Below the pieces are notes generated by a model, which ran no database searches, had not been told where the DNA came from, and was given only the letters and a program-made list of their open reading frames with translations. 64,000 bases of DNA from Emydura subglobosa (lineage: Eukaryota; Chordata; Testudines; Chelidae), in the NCBI GenBank assembly GCA_007922225.1, contig ML679961.1, positions 72,706,890 through 72,770,889 on the forward strand, given 5' to 3'. Shown here one piece after another: positions 1 through 9,745 of the stretch (position 1 is the stretch's first letter; every line of letters starts with the position of its first letter). The position numbers were made by a program, and so were the translations under genes.

Positions 1-1700
1 AGGACCTGCTCCATGATTTTTCCAGGGATTGAGGTGAGGCTGACCGGTCTGTAGTTCCCTGGATCCTCTTTCCTCCCTTTTTTGAAGATGGGCACTATAT
101 TTGCTTTTTTCCAGTCCTCAGGGACCTCCCCCTGTTCCCACGAGCTTTCAAAGATAATAGCCAATGGCTCTGAAATCACCTCAGCCAACTCCCTCAGCAC
201 CCTCGGGTGCATTGCATCCAGCCCCATGGACTTGTGAATGTCCAATCCTTCTAAATAGTCTTGGACCCGTTCCTTCAGCACTGCGAGATGTTCGCCTCCT
301 TCCCATTCTGTGCCACCCAGTGCAGCAGTCTGAGAGCTGATCTTGTCTGTGAAGACAGAGGCAAAAAAGGCATTGAGTACCTCAGCTTTCTCCACATCCT
401 CCGTCACTAGGTCGCCCCCCTCATTCTCTAAGGGGCCCACACTTTCTCTAATCTTCCTCTTGTTGGCAACATGCCTGTAGAAACCCTTCTTGTTCCCCTT
501 CACGTCCCTTGCTAGCTGCAACTCCAATTGCACTTTGGCCTTCCTGATTTCATTCCTGCACGTTCGAGCAGTGTTTATATAATCCTCCCTAGTCATCTGA
601 CCAAGCTTCCACTTCTTGTAAGCTTCTTTTTTGTGTTTAAGTTCGCCAAGGACATCTTTGTTAAGCCAAGCTGGACGCCTACCATATTTGCTATTCTTTC
701 TGCACATCGGGATGGTTTGCTCTTGTGCCCTCAATAAGGTCTCTTTAAAAAACAGCCAGCTCTCTTGGGTTCCTTTCCCCCTCATATTAGCCTCCCAGGG
801 AATCCTGCCCATCAGTTCCCCGAGGGAGTCAAAGTCCGCTTTTCTGAAGTCCATGGTCCGTATCCTGCTGCTCTCCTTCCTTCCTTTCGTCAGGATCCTG
901 AACTCGACCATCTCATGGTCACTGCTGCCTAGGTTGCCACCCACTTGTACTTCCCCTACCAAATCTTCCCTGTTTGTGAGCAGCAGGTCAAGAAAAGCAT
1001 GGCCCGTAGTTGGTTGCTCCAGCACTTGCACCAGGAAATTGTCTGCAACACTCTCCAAAAACTTCCTGGATTGTTTGTGCTCTGCTGTATTGCTCTTCCA
1101 GCAGATGTCAGGGTGATTGAAGTCTCCCATGAGAATCAGGCCCTGTGAACTGGAAACTATCCCTAGTTGAGTAAAGAAAGCCTCATCCACCTCATCCTCC
1201 TGGTCTGGTGGTCTGTAACAGACACCCACCAGGACATCACTCTTATTGTTCTTGCTTCTAAGCTTAACCCAGAGACACTCAACTGACTTATCTCCAGTTT
1301 CACACTGGACCTCAGAGCAGTCATAGTGCTCTCTTACATACAGTGCAACTCCTCCCCCCTTTCGCCCCTGTCTGTCCTTCCTGAACAGTTTATACCCATC
1401 CATGACAGCGCTCCAATCGTGAGAGTTATTCCACCAAGTCTCAGTTATTCCAATCATGTCGTAGTTTCTTGACTGTGCCAGGACTTCCAGTTCTTCCTGC
1501 TTGTTTCCCAGGCTTCTTGCATTTGTGTACAGGCACTTGAGATAAATAGCCAAGTGGCCTACTTTCACAGTATGAATCGGGAGGCCTCCCCTGCTGCACC
1601 CTCCTCTTTCTGCTTCCTTGCGGTGTCCCTCTTCCCCACTAACCTTCGGGCTTAGGTCCCTGTCCCCCGTAGAAACTAGTTTAAAGCCCTCCTCACTAGG
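1..1700 (-). CDS. CR1 ORF2 (APE endonuclease and N-terminal reverse transcriptase), partial
   Basis: I translated this minus-strand frame by hand. It is open from codon 1700-1698 to the window edge: 566 codons with no stop, and no stop in the window either. It encodes the LINE enzyme that nicks target DNA and reverse-transcribes the element RNA. The endonuclease shows its catalytic motifs: GITETWW with the Glu codon at 1442-1440, [10 protein letters not shown] with GDFN at 1127-1116, and SDH at 923-915. A linker follows, then the start of the RT domain ([53 protein letters not shown]) at about 220-1. The frame is -1 relative to ORF1 and overlaps its last 25 nt. An in-frame TAA at 1703-1701 closes it upstream. 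The first ATG, at 1457-1455, lies inside the endonuclease core, so no ordinary start codon is available. Frameshifting from ORF1 at 1685-1679 is the likely entry. The rest of RT is outside the window, so intactness of the whole ORF is unknown. Confidence 0.92.
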
Positions 1701-2413
1701 TTAGCCAGCCTGTCTGTGAAGATACTCTTCCCTGTCTTTGTTAGATGAATCCCGTCCCTTCCTAGTAATCCTTCTTTCTGGAACAGCATTCCATGATCGA
1801 AGAATCCAAAGCCTTCCCTTCGACACCACCTGCGTAACCACGCATTCACTTCCCCAATGCGACTGTCCCTACCTGGGCCTTTTCCCTGAACAGGGAGGAT
1901 GGACGAGAACACCACTTGTGCTTCAAACTCCTTAATCTCTTTTCCCAGAGCCGCATAGTCCGCAGTGATCCGCTCAAGATCATTCTTGGCAGTGTCATTG
2001 GTGCCCACATGGAGGAGCAGGAAGGGGTAGCGGTCTGAGGACTTGATAAGTTTTGGCAGTCTCTCCGTCACATCCCTAATCCTAGCTCCAGGCAAGCAGC
2101 ACACTTCTCTAGTTTCCCGGTCCGGACGGCAGATGGATGACTCCGTCCCCCTTAGGAGAGAGTCCCCGACCACCATCACCCTTCTCTTCCTCTTTGGAAT
2201 GGTGGTCGTGGAACCCCCATCCCTAGGAGAATGCATCTCTTGCCTTCTGATCAAACGGGTCTCCTGATGATCCATTCCCTCTGAAGGGTCCTCCAAATCA
2301 TTCTCCACCGTAGTACTTGTGCAGAGAGGATGAAAACGATTCCTTACTTCTATCTTGTCATTGTCAAGTCCCCCTGGGATTTTCTTGCAAGAGTTAGGTC
2401 TGTTATCTCCTGC
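1676..2413 (-). CDS. CR1 ORF1, SGNH/GDSL esterase-like protein
   Basis: This is the first protein of the CR1 element, read on the minus strand and ending at TAG 1678-1676. The frame is open upstream to codon 2413-2411, next to two tandem TAG codons at 2414-2419. The first ATG in frame is at 2275-2273, giving a 199-residue protein; an upstream GTG codon lies at 2308-2306. Counting from that GTG, SGNH-hydrolase blocks are visible: VMVVGDSLL with the nucleophile Ser50, LPGAR with Gly74, HVGTND with Asn104, and GRDGIHLT with Asp185 and His188. So the four hallmark residues are all present. CR1 ORF1 esterase domains are thought to help RNP formation or membrane/lipid association; that role is family knowledge. 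A basic stretch, KRKRR, precedes the domain. Another frame has an ATG at 2430-2428 with a short ORF, so the true N-terminus is unclear. Confidence 0.85.
   Translation of the reverse strand, partial: AGDNRPNSCKKIPGGLDNDKIEVRNRFHPLCTSTTVENDLEDPSEGMDHQETRLIRRQEMHSPRDGGSTTTIPKRKRRVMVVGDSLLRGTESSICRPDRETREVCCLPGARIRDVTERLPKLIKSSDRYPFLLLHVGTNDTAKNDLERITADYAALGKEIKEFEAQVVFSSILPVQGKGPGRDSRIGEVNAWLRRWCRREGFGFFDHGMLFQKEGLLGRDGIHLTKTGKSIFTDRLANLVRRALN
1679..1685 (-). promoter_or_regulatory. Candidate -1 ribosomal frameshift site (slippery heptamer TTTAAAC)
   Basis: On the minus strand the end of ORF1 reads GCT TTA AAC TAG. The heptamer T TTA AAC therefore sits in the ORF1 frame with X XXY YYZ phasing, and the ORF1 stop codon (1678-1676) follows immediately. 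Slipping back one base gives TTT AAA CTA, which is exactly the ORF2 frame. UUUAAAC is a well-known efficient eukaryotic -1 slippery sequence. Sequence and phasing are seen directly; use as a frameshift site is inferred. Confidence 0.6.
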
Positions 2414-2440
2414 CTACTAACAATTTCCATTCTGGATAAT

Positions 2441-2679
2441 TAAATGTACCTTATTTAAAATTCTCCCCATTACAGTTTCAATTGCTTATTGAGTTCTTTA
2501 TTCTGTAAAGTATAGAGTGGTGTTGCAATGCACAGTTCAGTTAGCTTATTCCACACCAGAGATGTCTGCATTACAGTCACAGGTGAAATAATTCTAATAC
2601 ATAGATTGCATCTTGTAAAGCATTATGGCCTTGGTTGGGATTAAAGGCAAACTCCACCAGAGAGGAAGTGCTGATTTAG
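2441..2679. other. Unassigned AT-rich flank of the CR1
   Basis: AT-rich sequence beyond the 5' side of the CR1. The part around 2555-2640 vaguely resembles the tail of an old SINE, but I cannot assign it. Confidence 0.3.
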
Positions 2680-2880
2680 GACTAGGGACATTTGCGTTCA
2701 AGTCCCTACTCTACCTTGCATAAGTCACTTAGCCTGTGTGACTGTTTCCTATGTGTAAAATAGGGATAATAGTACTTCCTTACGTTACAGGGGTATTGTG
2801 AGAATAAAATACAATAAAGATTGTAAAGTGCTCAAATTCTATAGTGATATGGAGCCATATAAGTAAGTGCATTAGATAGA
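2680..2880 (+). mobile_element. MIR-family SINE
   Basis: Old tRNA-derived SINE in the sense orientation. The core order is visible: a GTTCAAGTCC box-B-like word near 2697, then AAGTCACTTAGCC, a degenerate version of the conserved CCTCAGTTTCC block, AAATAGGGATAATAGTA, the TTGTGAGAATAAA block and TTGTAAAGTGCTC. Heavily diverged and inactive. Confidence 0.75.
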
Positions 2881-4380
2881 AATGTATCCTTTATCATTCA
2901 CCTACAGACAGAAAGTAAGACAGATGGGATATACCACTCACTGGGCTGAAATAAGAACAAACAGTAAGCAAAAATACAAGAAATACTGTGAGACTTATGA
3001 CACTTGTCAGTCTGTGTGGGTTAGTATTATTCAGTAAGATTTCTCTCCATGGAGAGGTCCTTCTGGTATGACATTTTCAGTGCTCTTGCAAGAGAGAAAC
3101 ACCTGCAGTAATTTAAAGTGCCAACGGACTAGCTGAAGCCCCCTTCAAGTTGTAGCCTTCTCTTGTGTTTTAGTAATGAAAAGTGCTTTGTACAGCACTA
3201 TTTGAAAAGTGCTACCTTTGCACTCTAGAACTGTTGGTTCCTGAGCCGCTAACCTGGGGGTTCCTGTGGATAAGAGGGTGACAGATGAGGGCCTGAGGAA
3301 GGGAAAGAATGCAGATACTAAATGAGTGTTGCTGATGATTTACATAGAGATCTGGTAGCTGTGCAATTGCTTGGTCAATGATAGCTGCATCAACCTGGAG
3401 GTCTTCAGGCTTTCTAAGCCCAAATCAGTTTGTCAAATAGTTTCTATCTGTCTTGTTTGCAAAGAAGCCTCAAAACATGCGTATGGAGAAGAAAGGGGCT
3501 TCCAATCTGTAAAGCCTTATTTTGCCATTATTTTATTGCTGGTCACAGTCCTCGTTTGATTCAAAACAAATCACTCAACATGCTTGAAAAGTTAATGATC
3601 AAAAAGTTGAGTATCACTTATTCAAACCTCATGAAAACTTGCAAACCCTTGTAGGTCTGCAAAAAGAGGCTGGAAATACCATGGAACAAAATATAATACT
3701 GGATTTTGGCACATCCTTCTCTGGCCCCAGCCAGAACACAAGCATAGTCTTAAAAATAATAATGAAAAATATAATTTGACAGTTTTTAAGGGGTGGCTTC
3801 AGAAAAGGTCAGTTAACATTTTGGGTGAGTTCATGTGAATCTTTATTTTAATTAGCCATTCCTAATTTTGATTTATGTATGTGAAGAAACCTTCTAAAGA
3901 AATAGTGTGAGTAAATTTTTGGCCAAAATAATCTTTTGAGTCATTTCAAGAGCAGGATTCAAATTATATCTCTTCAAATAGCTTTTATGATTGTGGATAC
4001 CAGTTTTCCAAATCACATTAGTATCTTGTTTAGCCAATAATTTCCACTTAAGGCTATTTCCATAGTATCATTATGTTTATACTTAATTGTATATTGCCAA
4101 CATTTTCCAATTTCAGTGCCAAAAGACACCTAAACCCATCTCTAAGCATGCTATAGGTGCTCAACAGCTTTGACAAATCATGCCACTTTGAATTAGGTGT
4201 CTAAAATGGAGTTAGGTGCCTAGCTCTTATTTGAAAACATTGGCTGCTGCAACATAACCACTTCCTTGTATATATTCTTTACATACATTACGGCATACCT
4301 GGTATATCATCAGGGCTGAATATGGCCATAGATGTCTATTTCAAATCAGGATACAGTTATCTTAAATTAGAAAAGATTCC
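2881..4380. other. No recognisable feature
   Basis: AT-rich, single-copy-looking sequence. Short open frames near 3371-3654 have no splice context, domain or codon pattern supporting them. The stretch 4105-4250 repeats words such as AGGTGTCTAAA and TAGGTGCCTAGC, seen in old amniote interspersed repeats, but is too degraded to name. Confidence 0.5.
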
Positions 4381-4770
4381 ATTCGAATTAGAGTTAAACA
4401 AACAATTGTGGGGTTTGTTTTTTGTTTTTTTTTGTTTTTTTTGCTTTTTTATTGTTGTTGTTTTGATTCAGTAGCCAAAACTGGGCTGTGCGAGGGGATT
4501 GATCATATTGAGCAAAACAGATTTCCTCCTCCCACCCCCGCTTTTTCGCTAAAATGAAAAACCAAAAAAAAAAAAAAAAAAAATTTCAGGTTAATTCAAA
4601 TTGTCCTTTTTAAAATGATTCATTTGAAAAGTGTCCAGATGAACCACTTGTGACTTTTTTGAGAAAATCAAGCAACTGTTACTCCTTTTTTTCCAGCAGA
4701 AAGGCCAAATTGTTTCATTTTTCCTGAAACTGCATTGTTCAGCAAATTTAACACTCACTGAAAAAAATGT
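4381..4770. repeat. AT-rich low-complexity repeat with T-rich tract and A20 tract
   Basis: A T-rich run with TTTTTTG words (about 4415-4462) is followed by an A20 tract at 4564-4583 and text rich in TTTCATTTTTCC and GAAAA words. The layout resembles the degenerate GAAA/TTTC repeats near 7.3 kb, 27.2 kb, 45.1 kb and 63.9 kb. The class is not identified. Confidence 0.4.
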
Positions 4771-5029
4771 CTCTCTCTCAGCTCTAATTCCAGTGACTCT
4801 GCTTGTATTATACTGAATGAATTATATGGATTTAATAATTTGGCCTGATACATATAAATTCTGTAAAAATGGTGGTGGTTCAATGCACACAGTGGGATGG
4901 CTATGATTGTGCAGAGAATGTGGTGGCACAATAGTGTAATGATCTGGCTTTTGTTTGCACCATTGCCACTTACTGAATAGAGTCAAAATAAGTGAGCTTT
5001 GTGTTTTGGGCACTAGAGGACTAATTGAG

Positions 5030-5100
5030 ACTCTCCACTAGCTCAAGTGTTAGGCGCCTAGCGCTTTAGTACATGAGGGTCTGAGTTCTCTCCCTGCTGT
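5030..5100 (+). repeat. Degenerate tRNA-like SINE head
   Basis: TAGCTCAAGTGTT at 5039-5051 resembles a pol III A box, and GAGTTCTCTCCCT at 5083-5095 resembles a B box. They are 44 nt apart, the spacing of a tRNA. No convincing cloverleaf or tRNA-specific body follows, so this is best read as an old tRNA-derived SINE (MIR-like or other) and not a tRNA gene. Confidence 0.4.
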
Positions 5101-7289
5101 CGTGTGGTTTTAGATGGCCAGAGGGTGTTCTGCAGTGATACATGTGAGGTTTTCAGTTAGCCACAGATTTGTTGCATGGGGGCTATATAGAATACTGGAA
5201 TAGACTTTTTGTTGGGGGCAAGAGAGATTTACATTCATATTAAATGAAGTGCATCAACCTGGATTTGAGTGGTGGTTGCTCTGCTGTGAGAGTATTGCAT
5301 CCGGGAATTTCAAGTTAAATTTCTGTGCTATGCTGTGTACAATCAAGTCTGTCATTGTTGCATTCATGGTTGACAACATGAATAATTCATAATTCCTTCC
5401 ACAGCCTTCCTCAATTGAGGTTGAACACTGTTTGGCTTTCTATATGGTCTCATCCATGATTTCCATAACAGATACTGAATAGAGTTTGCCACCGTCTACC
5501 TCAGCAGCCAGACTATATTCAGTCCCAGTTGAAGGAGGACACAGTGACTAATGTCTATTTTCACCCAGGTTTCCATATCATAGTGCTGATACAGCTTTTC
5601 ACCTGCTATCAAGGGAAGATTCTGCTAATCCGAGGACATTTTTCCAGGAAGCAAGATCAGAGTTGCCATATTTAGCTAAAGGAAATGATGAACTTCAACA
5701 CCATTTTCAAGAATAAATGTCCCATGGTATTACCCCTGTTCTGACCAGCTACAGTCTTACAGCTTAAAGAACAGATGTGTTGTTGAGTTCAACTAACTGG
5801 AAACCAGTTTATTTTGAAAAAACCTGCTTGTTCTTCAAAATGATGTTGTTACCTTTATGAACAGCTGGATTTTTGACATGCAATGCATACACCAGAGCTC
5901 TTCACATTCAATCACAAAGATCATTCACGGAGACTTAAGGAGGTCTTAACTGTGCTACATGGCTATCTGAGTGGTGGGTGCATTTATTTGCTGGCTCTCT
6001 TCCTTTCCCCCAAATTATTAGAGTCTGAAAGAGAGATAATTACAAGGTTGAAGATGAACGGCCTAATCCTCTGCCTTGAATCCTCTCATTTTTCTGCATT
6101 ATTCATATTTCTTGGCTGGGTTCAGGAAATACAGGCTGAATACTAAATCTTGTGTAACTTGCTGGCTGCTCACATCCACCCTATTTCTTTCCAGGGGAAT
6201 ATCTCCAGTGAGTAGCTATTCTTAAGTTCATGATTTTTGGAAGTGTTGCAGTGTTGAGTCTCTAGCGTTCTTTTAATCCTATTCTATCCCCCATACTTTA
6301 GAATATTCATACAGCAAAAGAGTTATCTAGCGGGGAATTAAAATATCCAGAAAGGAGTAAATTGCCTGTCTCTCTTTCTCTCCTTTTTTTCACTTTTTTC
6401 TTCAGCCGTTCTTCTCCCTCATTCTTGTCTCCTGAATCAGTGTCTGTTCCCCCTGTATGAAATGGATTTCCCACCTATTTTATGTTAGTTAGCAAGGCCC
6501 CATATTTTCACCCCTGTGACACTACTTCCCGTCATAGGATCAGCTAATGAACTGTTTTGAAATTTTGCTGTCTTTGTAATAAGCAAGGACCTGCTTCCAG
6601 CTTGCATAAGTCTAAATCCATCTGAGATACAGCTCCAAGAGGACATTTATGGCTGTCTTTATAAATCTGATATCTATGAGGGCTATGAGGGTTTGAATTC
6701 AACTTCTGGCTGCAGCAATGTGTAAGTCACACAATCAGCAGGTTGGGATTGTGGATGACATCAACTCTGTTAATAGATTAAAGGTGAAAATCAATGGGAC
6801 TTGTGCTTCTAACTCACTTAGGGTAGAATTTTAATCACTTCAGGTGACTGGCCTTTACCTGAAAGGCTACTCATGTTATATTTTTGTGGATGTGAGGTAG
6901 GGTATCCACAAGTGAATGCACAGGAGAATAATTTAGTTTACCATTTTCTCTTTTTTTTATGTGAAGGGGTGGCAGAGGTACCTGGAGCGCTAGCGTAATG
7001 ACATAGTGGAATTCACATAACCACAGAGATTGTTTGGGCACCCAAAAACTTAAACTTCTGTGGCTAGGTTTTCACTGGTTCAGATCGATAATGACTAAAA
7101 GTTATCCTGGCTGTTCAATGAAGTGAGTTAGTGCTATCAGTCCAATTCTATTGAAAAGACATTCAGTTTACATCCCCAAAATCACCGCCCTTTGCAATAA
7201 GTGGCACCCTTGTTGGCACACATCAGAAAGGCCAGAAACTGAATAAACTACAGAGACTAAACTATAGAGATTGGCAGGAGATAGATTTT
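5101..7289. other. No recognisable feature
   Basis: I see no exon, RNA gene or clear repeat in this 2.2 kb. The open frame near 5883-6146 (87 codons) has no family resemblance and no supporting context. Confidence 0.5.
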
Positions 7290-7660
7290 CCATTTTGTGG
7301 GCGATCTTGTGATTTTGATTTTTTTTTTCCTTTCTGAAATGGGACAAAATGTTTTAAAAAATTGAAATTACCCCAAAATAAAAGCCTGAAAAAAATTACT
7401 TAATGTGGAGAAATATTTCCTTCTGATTTCAACTTTATAAACTGAAAAAGAAATTGAAATGCAAAGTCGTTTAGAAATGGAAAATTGAAACGTTCTATCC
7501 CAAAAAGGTCAAACTGGGATGTTTTGTCCTTATCAGAATGCCTTACTGCAAGATTTTTTTCTAAATGGAATTTCACTGATATCAATGTATTTCTGCAAAA
7601 AATTTACTCTTGAAACTAGACATTCTGTTTGGAAAAATATTAGCTGGAAAATTTCTACTG
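7290..7660. repeat. Degenerate AT-rich interspersed repeat (GAAA/TTTC-rich)
   Basis: Rich in TGAAATGGGACAAAATG, AAATTGAAATGC and GGAAAATTTC words. Similar text recurs near 4.5, 22.6-23.1, 27.2, 45.1 and 63.9 kb, which argues for an interspersed family. I cannot place boundaries or name it. Confidence 0.4.
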
Positions 7661-8757
7661 GATTACCAATTCATGCTGGGGTGAGCCCTTTCAGGTCAGG
7701 GTTGAAACACATTTGTGGGATATAAAGTTATGGGATCTTTAATGATCATAAGTCTCATCCTGGTAGGACACTTCTAGGACAGCATCCTATAATGTTACAG
7801 TGGAGCATTTGGTTCAGTACTGAGACAGAAAAAGCTATGCCTCCAACTGAATCACTAGTAACTCTTCCTGCAGTACCTGGATTTGCCTTGGAGATCTTCA
7901 GTCAAAGTATTGAAAAGGACCAACACTGTAGAGCTTGCAGTGCTCTGTGTGGCCTCACTGCTGAAACTAACAGGGATGGCTGTTGTACTAGTTGTTATGC
8001 TTTTATACTAATGTGGGTAACTGTGAGGGAGTATGCTAAAACTTCCAGCTCATGTCAAGACACTTGAAAGCCATATAAACCTGAATTCTAACTTGAACCC
8101 TGTTAAAAGGGTTTCTGTGATGCTATAATCTTTCTCCACGCACCCCACTTCACCTCCCTTAAAGTCTCTCTGTCTATTGAAAAATGAAAATCAATGTGGG
8201 CCTGGTTGCAAGTCGGGAGAGATCAATTGCAGATACTGCAATATCCAGCTTCACTGCAGGCTGAGATGCTAGACCTGTCCGGCAAACACATAACTCTGGA
8301 GCCACCAGCCCTTTCAATTAAAACAGCTTCTGGACACAGAGCTATTTCAGCAGCAGTCAAGGGGTTAATGAGTGAAAACCAGGAGTGTTAACTCACAGCT
8401 CACCTAGGATGACCTCAGCTCTATGGAAAAAACAAATTAGCATCTTACTGAGTAGGAAGCGGAATACTGATTGCACAATGTCTGCTTATCTGAGCCATGT
8501 GTCTGTCTGCCCAGAGTCAGGGTGAACAGAATGCTAACTGATGCTCAAGTAATACCAGTGCATGCATAGCAAAACAATGCCTGAGGCAGATGGTATTCCC
8601 TAGGAATGAGTGACTAGCTGGGAGGATGCTCTGAGCTGCGGCTTTAATTGCAATTAGAATCTGAAGCTGAAAACAGATCGGCAGGTATGTGGGAGGACTT
8701 TAGCTCAGTCAGGCATCAGGTCCTCACTGCCTTCTCCTCAGTGAGAATAGGAATAAG
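7661..8757. other. No recognisable feature
   Basis: Unassigned sequence. The open frame near 7792-8067 shows no family motif. The part 8400-8690 has a balanced composition that could reflect constraint, but this is only an impression. Confidence 0.4.
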
Positions 8758-9018
8758 ACCTTGTCTACACTAGCACTTACCCTGGCAAAACTTTTGTCAC
8801 TCAGATGTGTGGGGAAAAAAACACCCCCATGAGCAACATAAGTTTTGCTGGCATAAGCACTTGTGTGGACAGTGGTATGTCGTCGGGAGATGCTCTCCTG
8901 CCGACATAGCTACCCCAGCTCATTTAAGTGGTTTTATTATGCCAACAGGAGAGCTCTCCCCTGCTGACATAACACAGCTACACAAGTGCTCTTACAACAG
9001 CTCGATTATACCGATAGA
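8758..9018. mobile_element. MITE with CTTGTCTACACT end, right end lost
   Basis: Begins ACCTTGTCTACACTAG, the terminal sequence shared with the elements at 26.7, 32.1 and 62.4 kb. The interior carries the palindromic words GCCGACATAGCTACC and TGCTGACATAAC typical of the reptile MITE family with this terminus. The expected right terminal copy (AGTGTAGACAAGG-like) is missing near 9020, so the copy is truncated or decayed there. Confidence 0.6.
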
Positions 9019-9365
9019 GAGCAAGTGTCCCCTTCTCCATGGTGGAGTGATTGAGACAATAGGCTTTCTCCATTCTAGGAAAGAGGACAGAAATACTGTC
9101 CAATGAGCAGCTGGTGGTGCTTGAGAAATGATAGTGGAGGGCTCCTTAACTGATAACGATGTGAAGGAAGAATGGTCACACCCTGGGAGTAATGAGGTAG
9201 TGTAGAATTTGCCCCTAAAACTTTAAATACTGGTCTATATTGATCCTTGTTTATTACTCTGTCTCTAGTCCTTTTTCACACTCCTTCTTGCTGTGGTATC
9301 TGAGCTCCTAGAATGATTATTAATTGCCTTTGATACTATAAAGATGTGGCCTGCACACAGGAAGC

Positions 9366-9745
9366 TTTGTTTTCCCTTGTGTGCTGGTCTCCTCCCCTTG
9401 CACTGGCAGTTTCAAGTAACCCCATGCACTGGTTCTTCCTGAAACCATGGCAGTTTTGGGTTTCCCCCTTGTGTTGGTTCCCCTCCCCTTGCATTGGCAA
9501 TTTCAGATATCCCCACTGCACTGGGTTTTACCCAAGGGTTAGATCATGTCCTTTTGCAACAACATGTTCAGGTTTCCAGCATGTGCTGGTTCCTCTCGAG
9601 AAATGGAAGTTTTGGGTTTTCCCCCATACCCTGGTTCCCCTCCCTATTCATTAACAGTTTCAAATTTTCCCCATGCACTCCTTCCTTTCCACATTATGGC
9701 AGGTTCAGGTTTTCCCCACATACTTAGTCTTCACCATGTACTGTC
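9366..9745 (+). repeat. Decayed tandem array, about eight units of 44-66 bp
   Basis: Successive units share the order: C-rich word, TGCACTGGTTCC, CTCC, ATGGCAGTTT, then CAGGTTTTCCC. Units begin near 9366, 9416, 9460, 9506, 9572, 9617, 9665 and 9710. Most are 44-50 bp; the fourth is about 66 bp and the last fades out. The open frames seen here only reflect the lack of stops in the C/T-rich repeat. Confidence 0.6.

Larger units (their letters stand above)
1..2440 (-). mobile_element. CR1 LINE, young and well preserved, cut by the left window edge
   Basis: This is a non-LTR retrotransposon of the CR1 clade, read on the minus strand. Its 5' side is near 2440 and its 3' part (most of reverse transcriptase, 3'UTR and terminal repeats) lies beyond position 1. 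In transcript order it holds ORF1 with an SGNH esterase-like domain, then ORF2 with an APE-type endonuclease and the beginning of reverse transcriptase. Both frames are free of internal stops in the window, unlike every other LINE fragment here, so it is the youngest insertion of its kind in the window. The 5' boundary is not sharp: recognisable CR1 sequence ends near 2420-2440 and AT-rich DNA follows. I see no Cys-rich zinc-finger segment ahead of the esterase domain, as some CR1 ORF1 proteins carry, so the copy may be 5'-truncated. Confidence 0.93.

Noticed and set aside
5030..5100. Functional tRNA gene
   Set aside because: Box-like words exist but the cloverleaf is not preserved and no pol III terminator is placed suitably; a SINE remnant fits better.
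9366..9745. CRISPR-like array
   Set aside because: Units are contiguous and diverged with no constant repeat or spacer structure, and the genome is a vertebrate.
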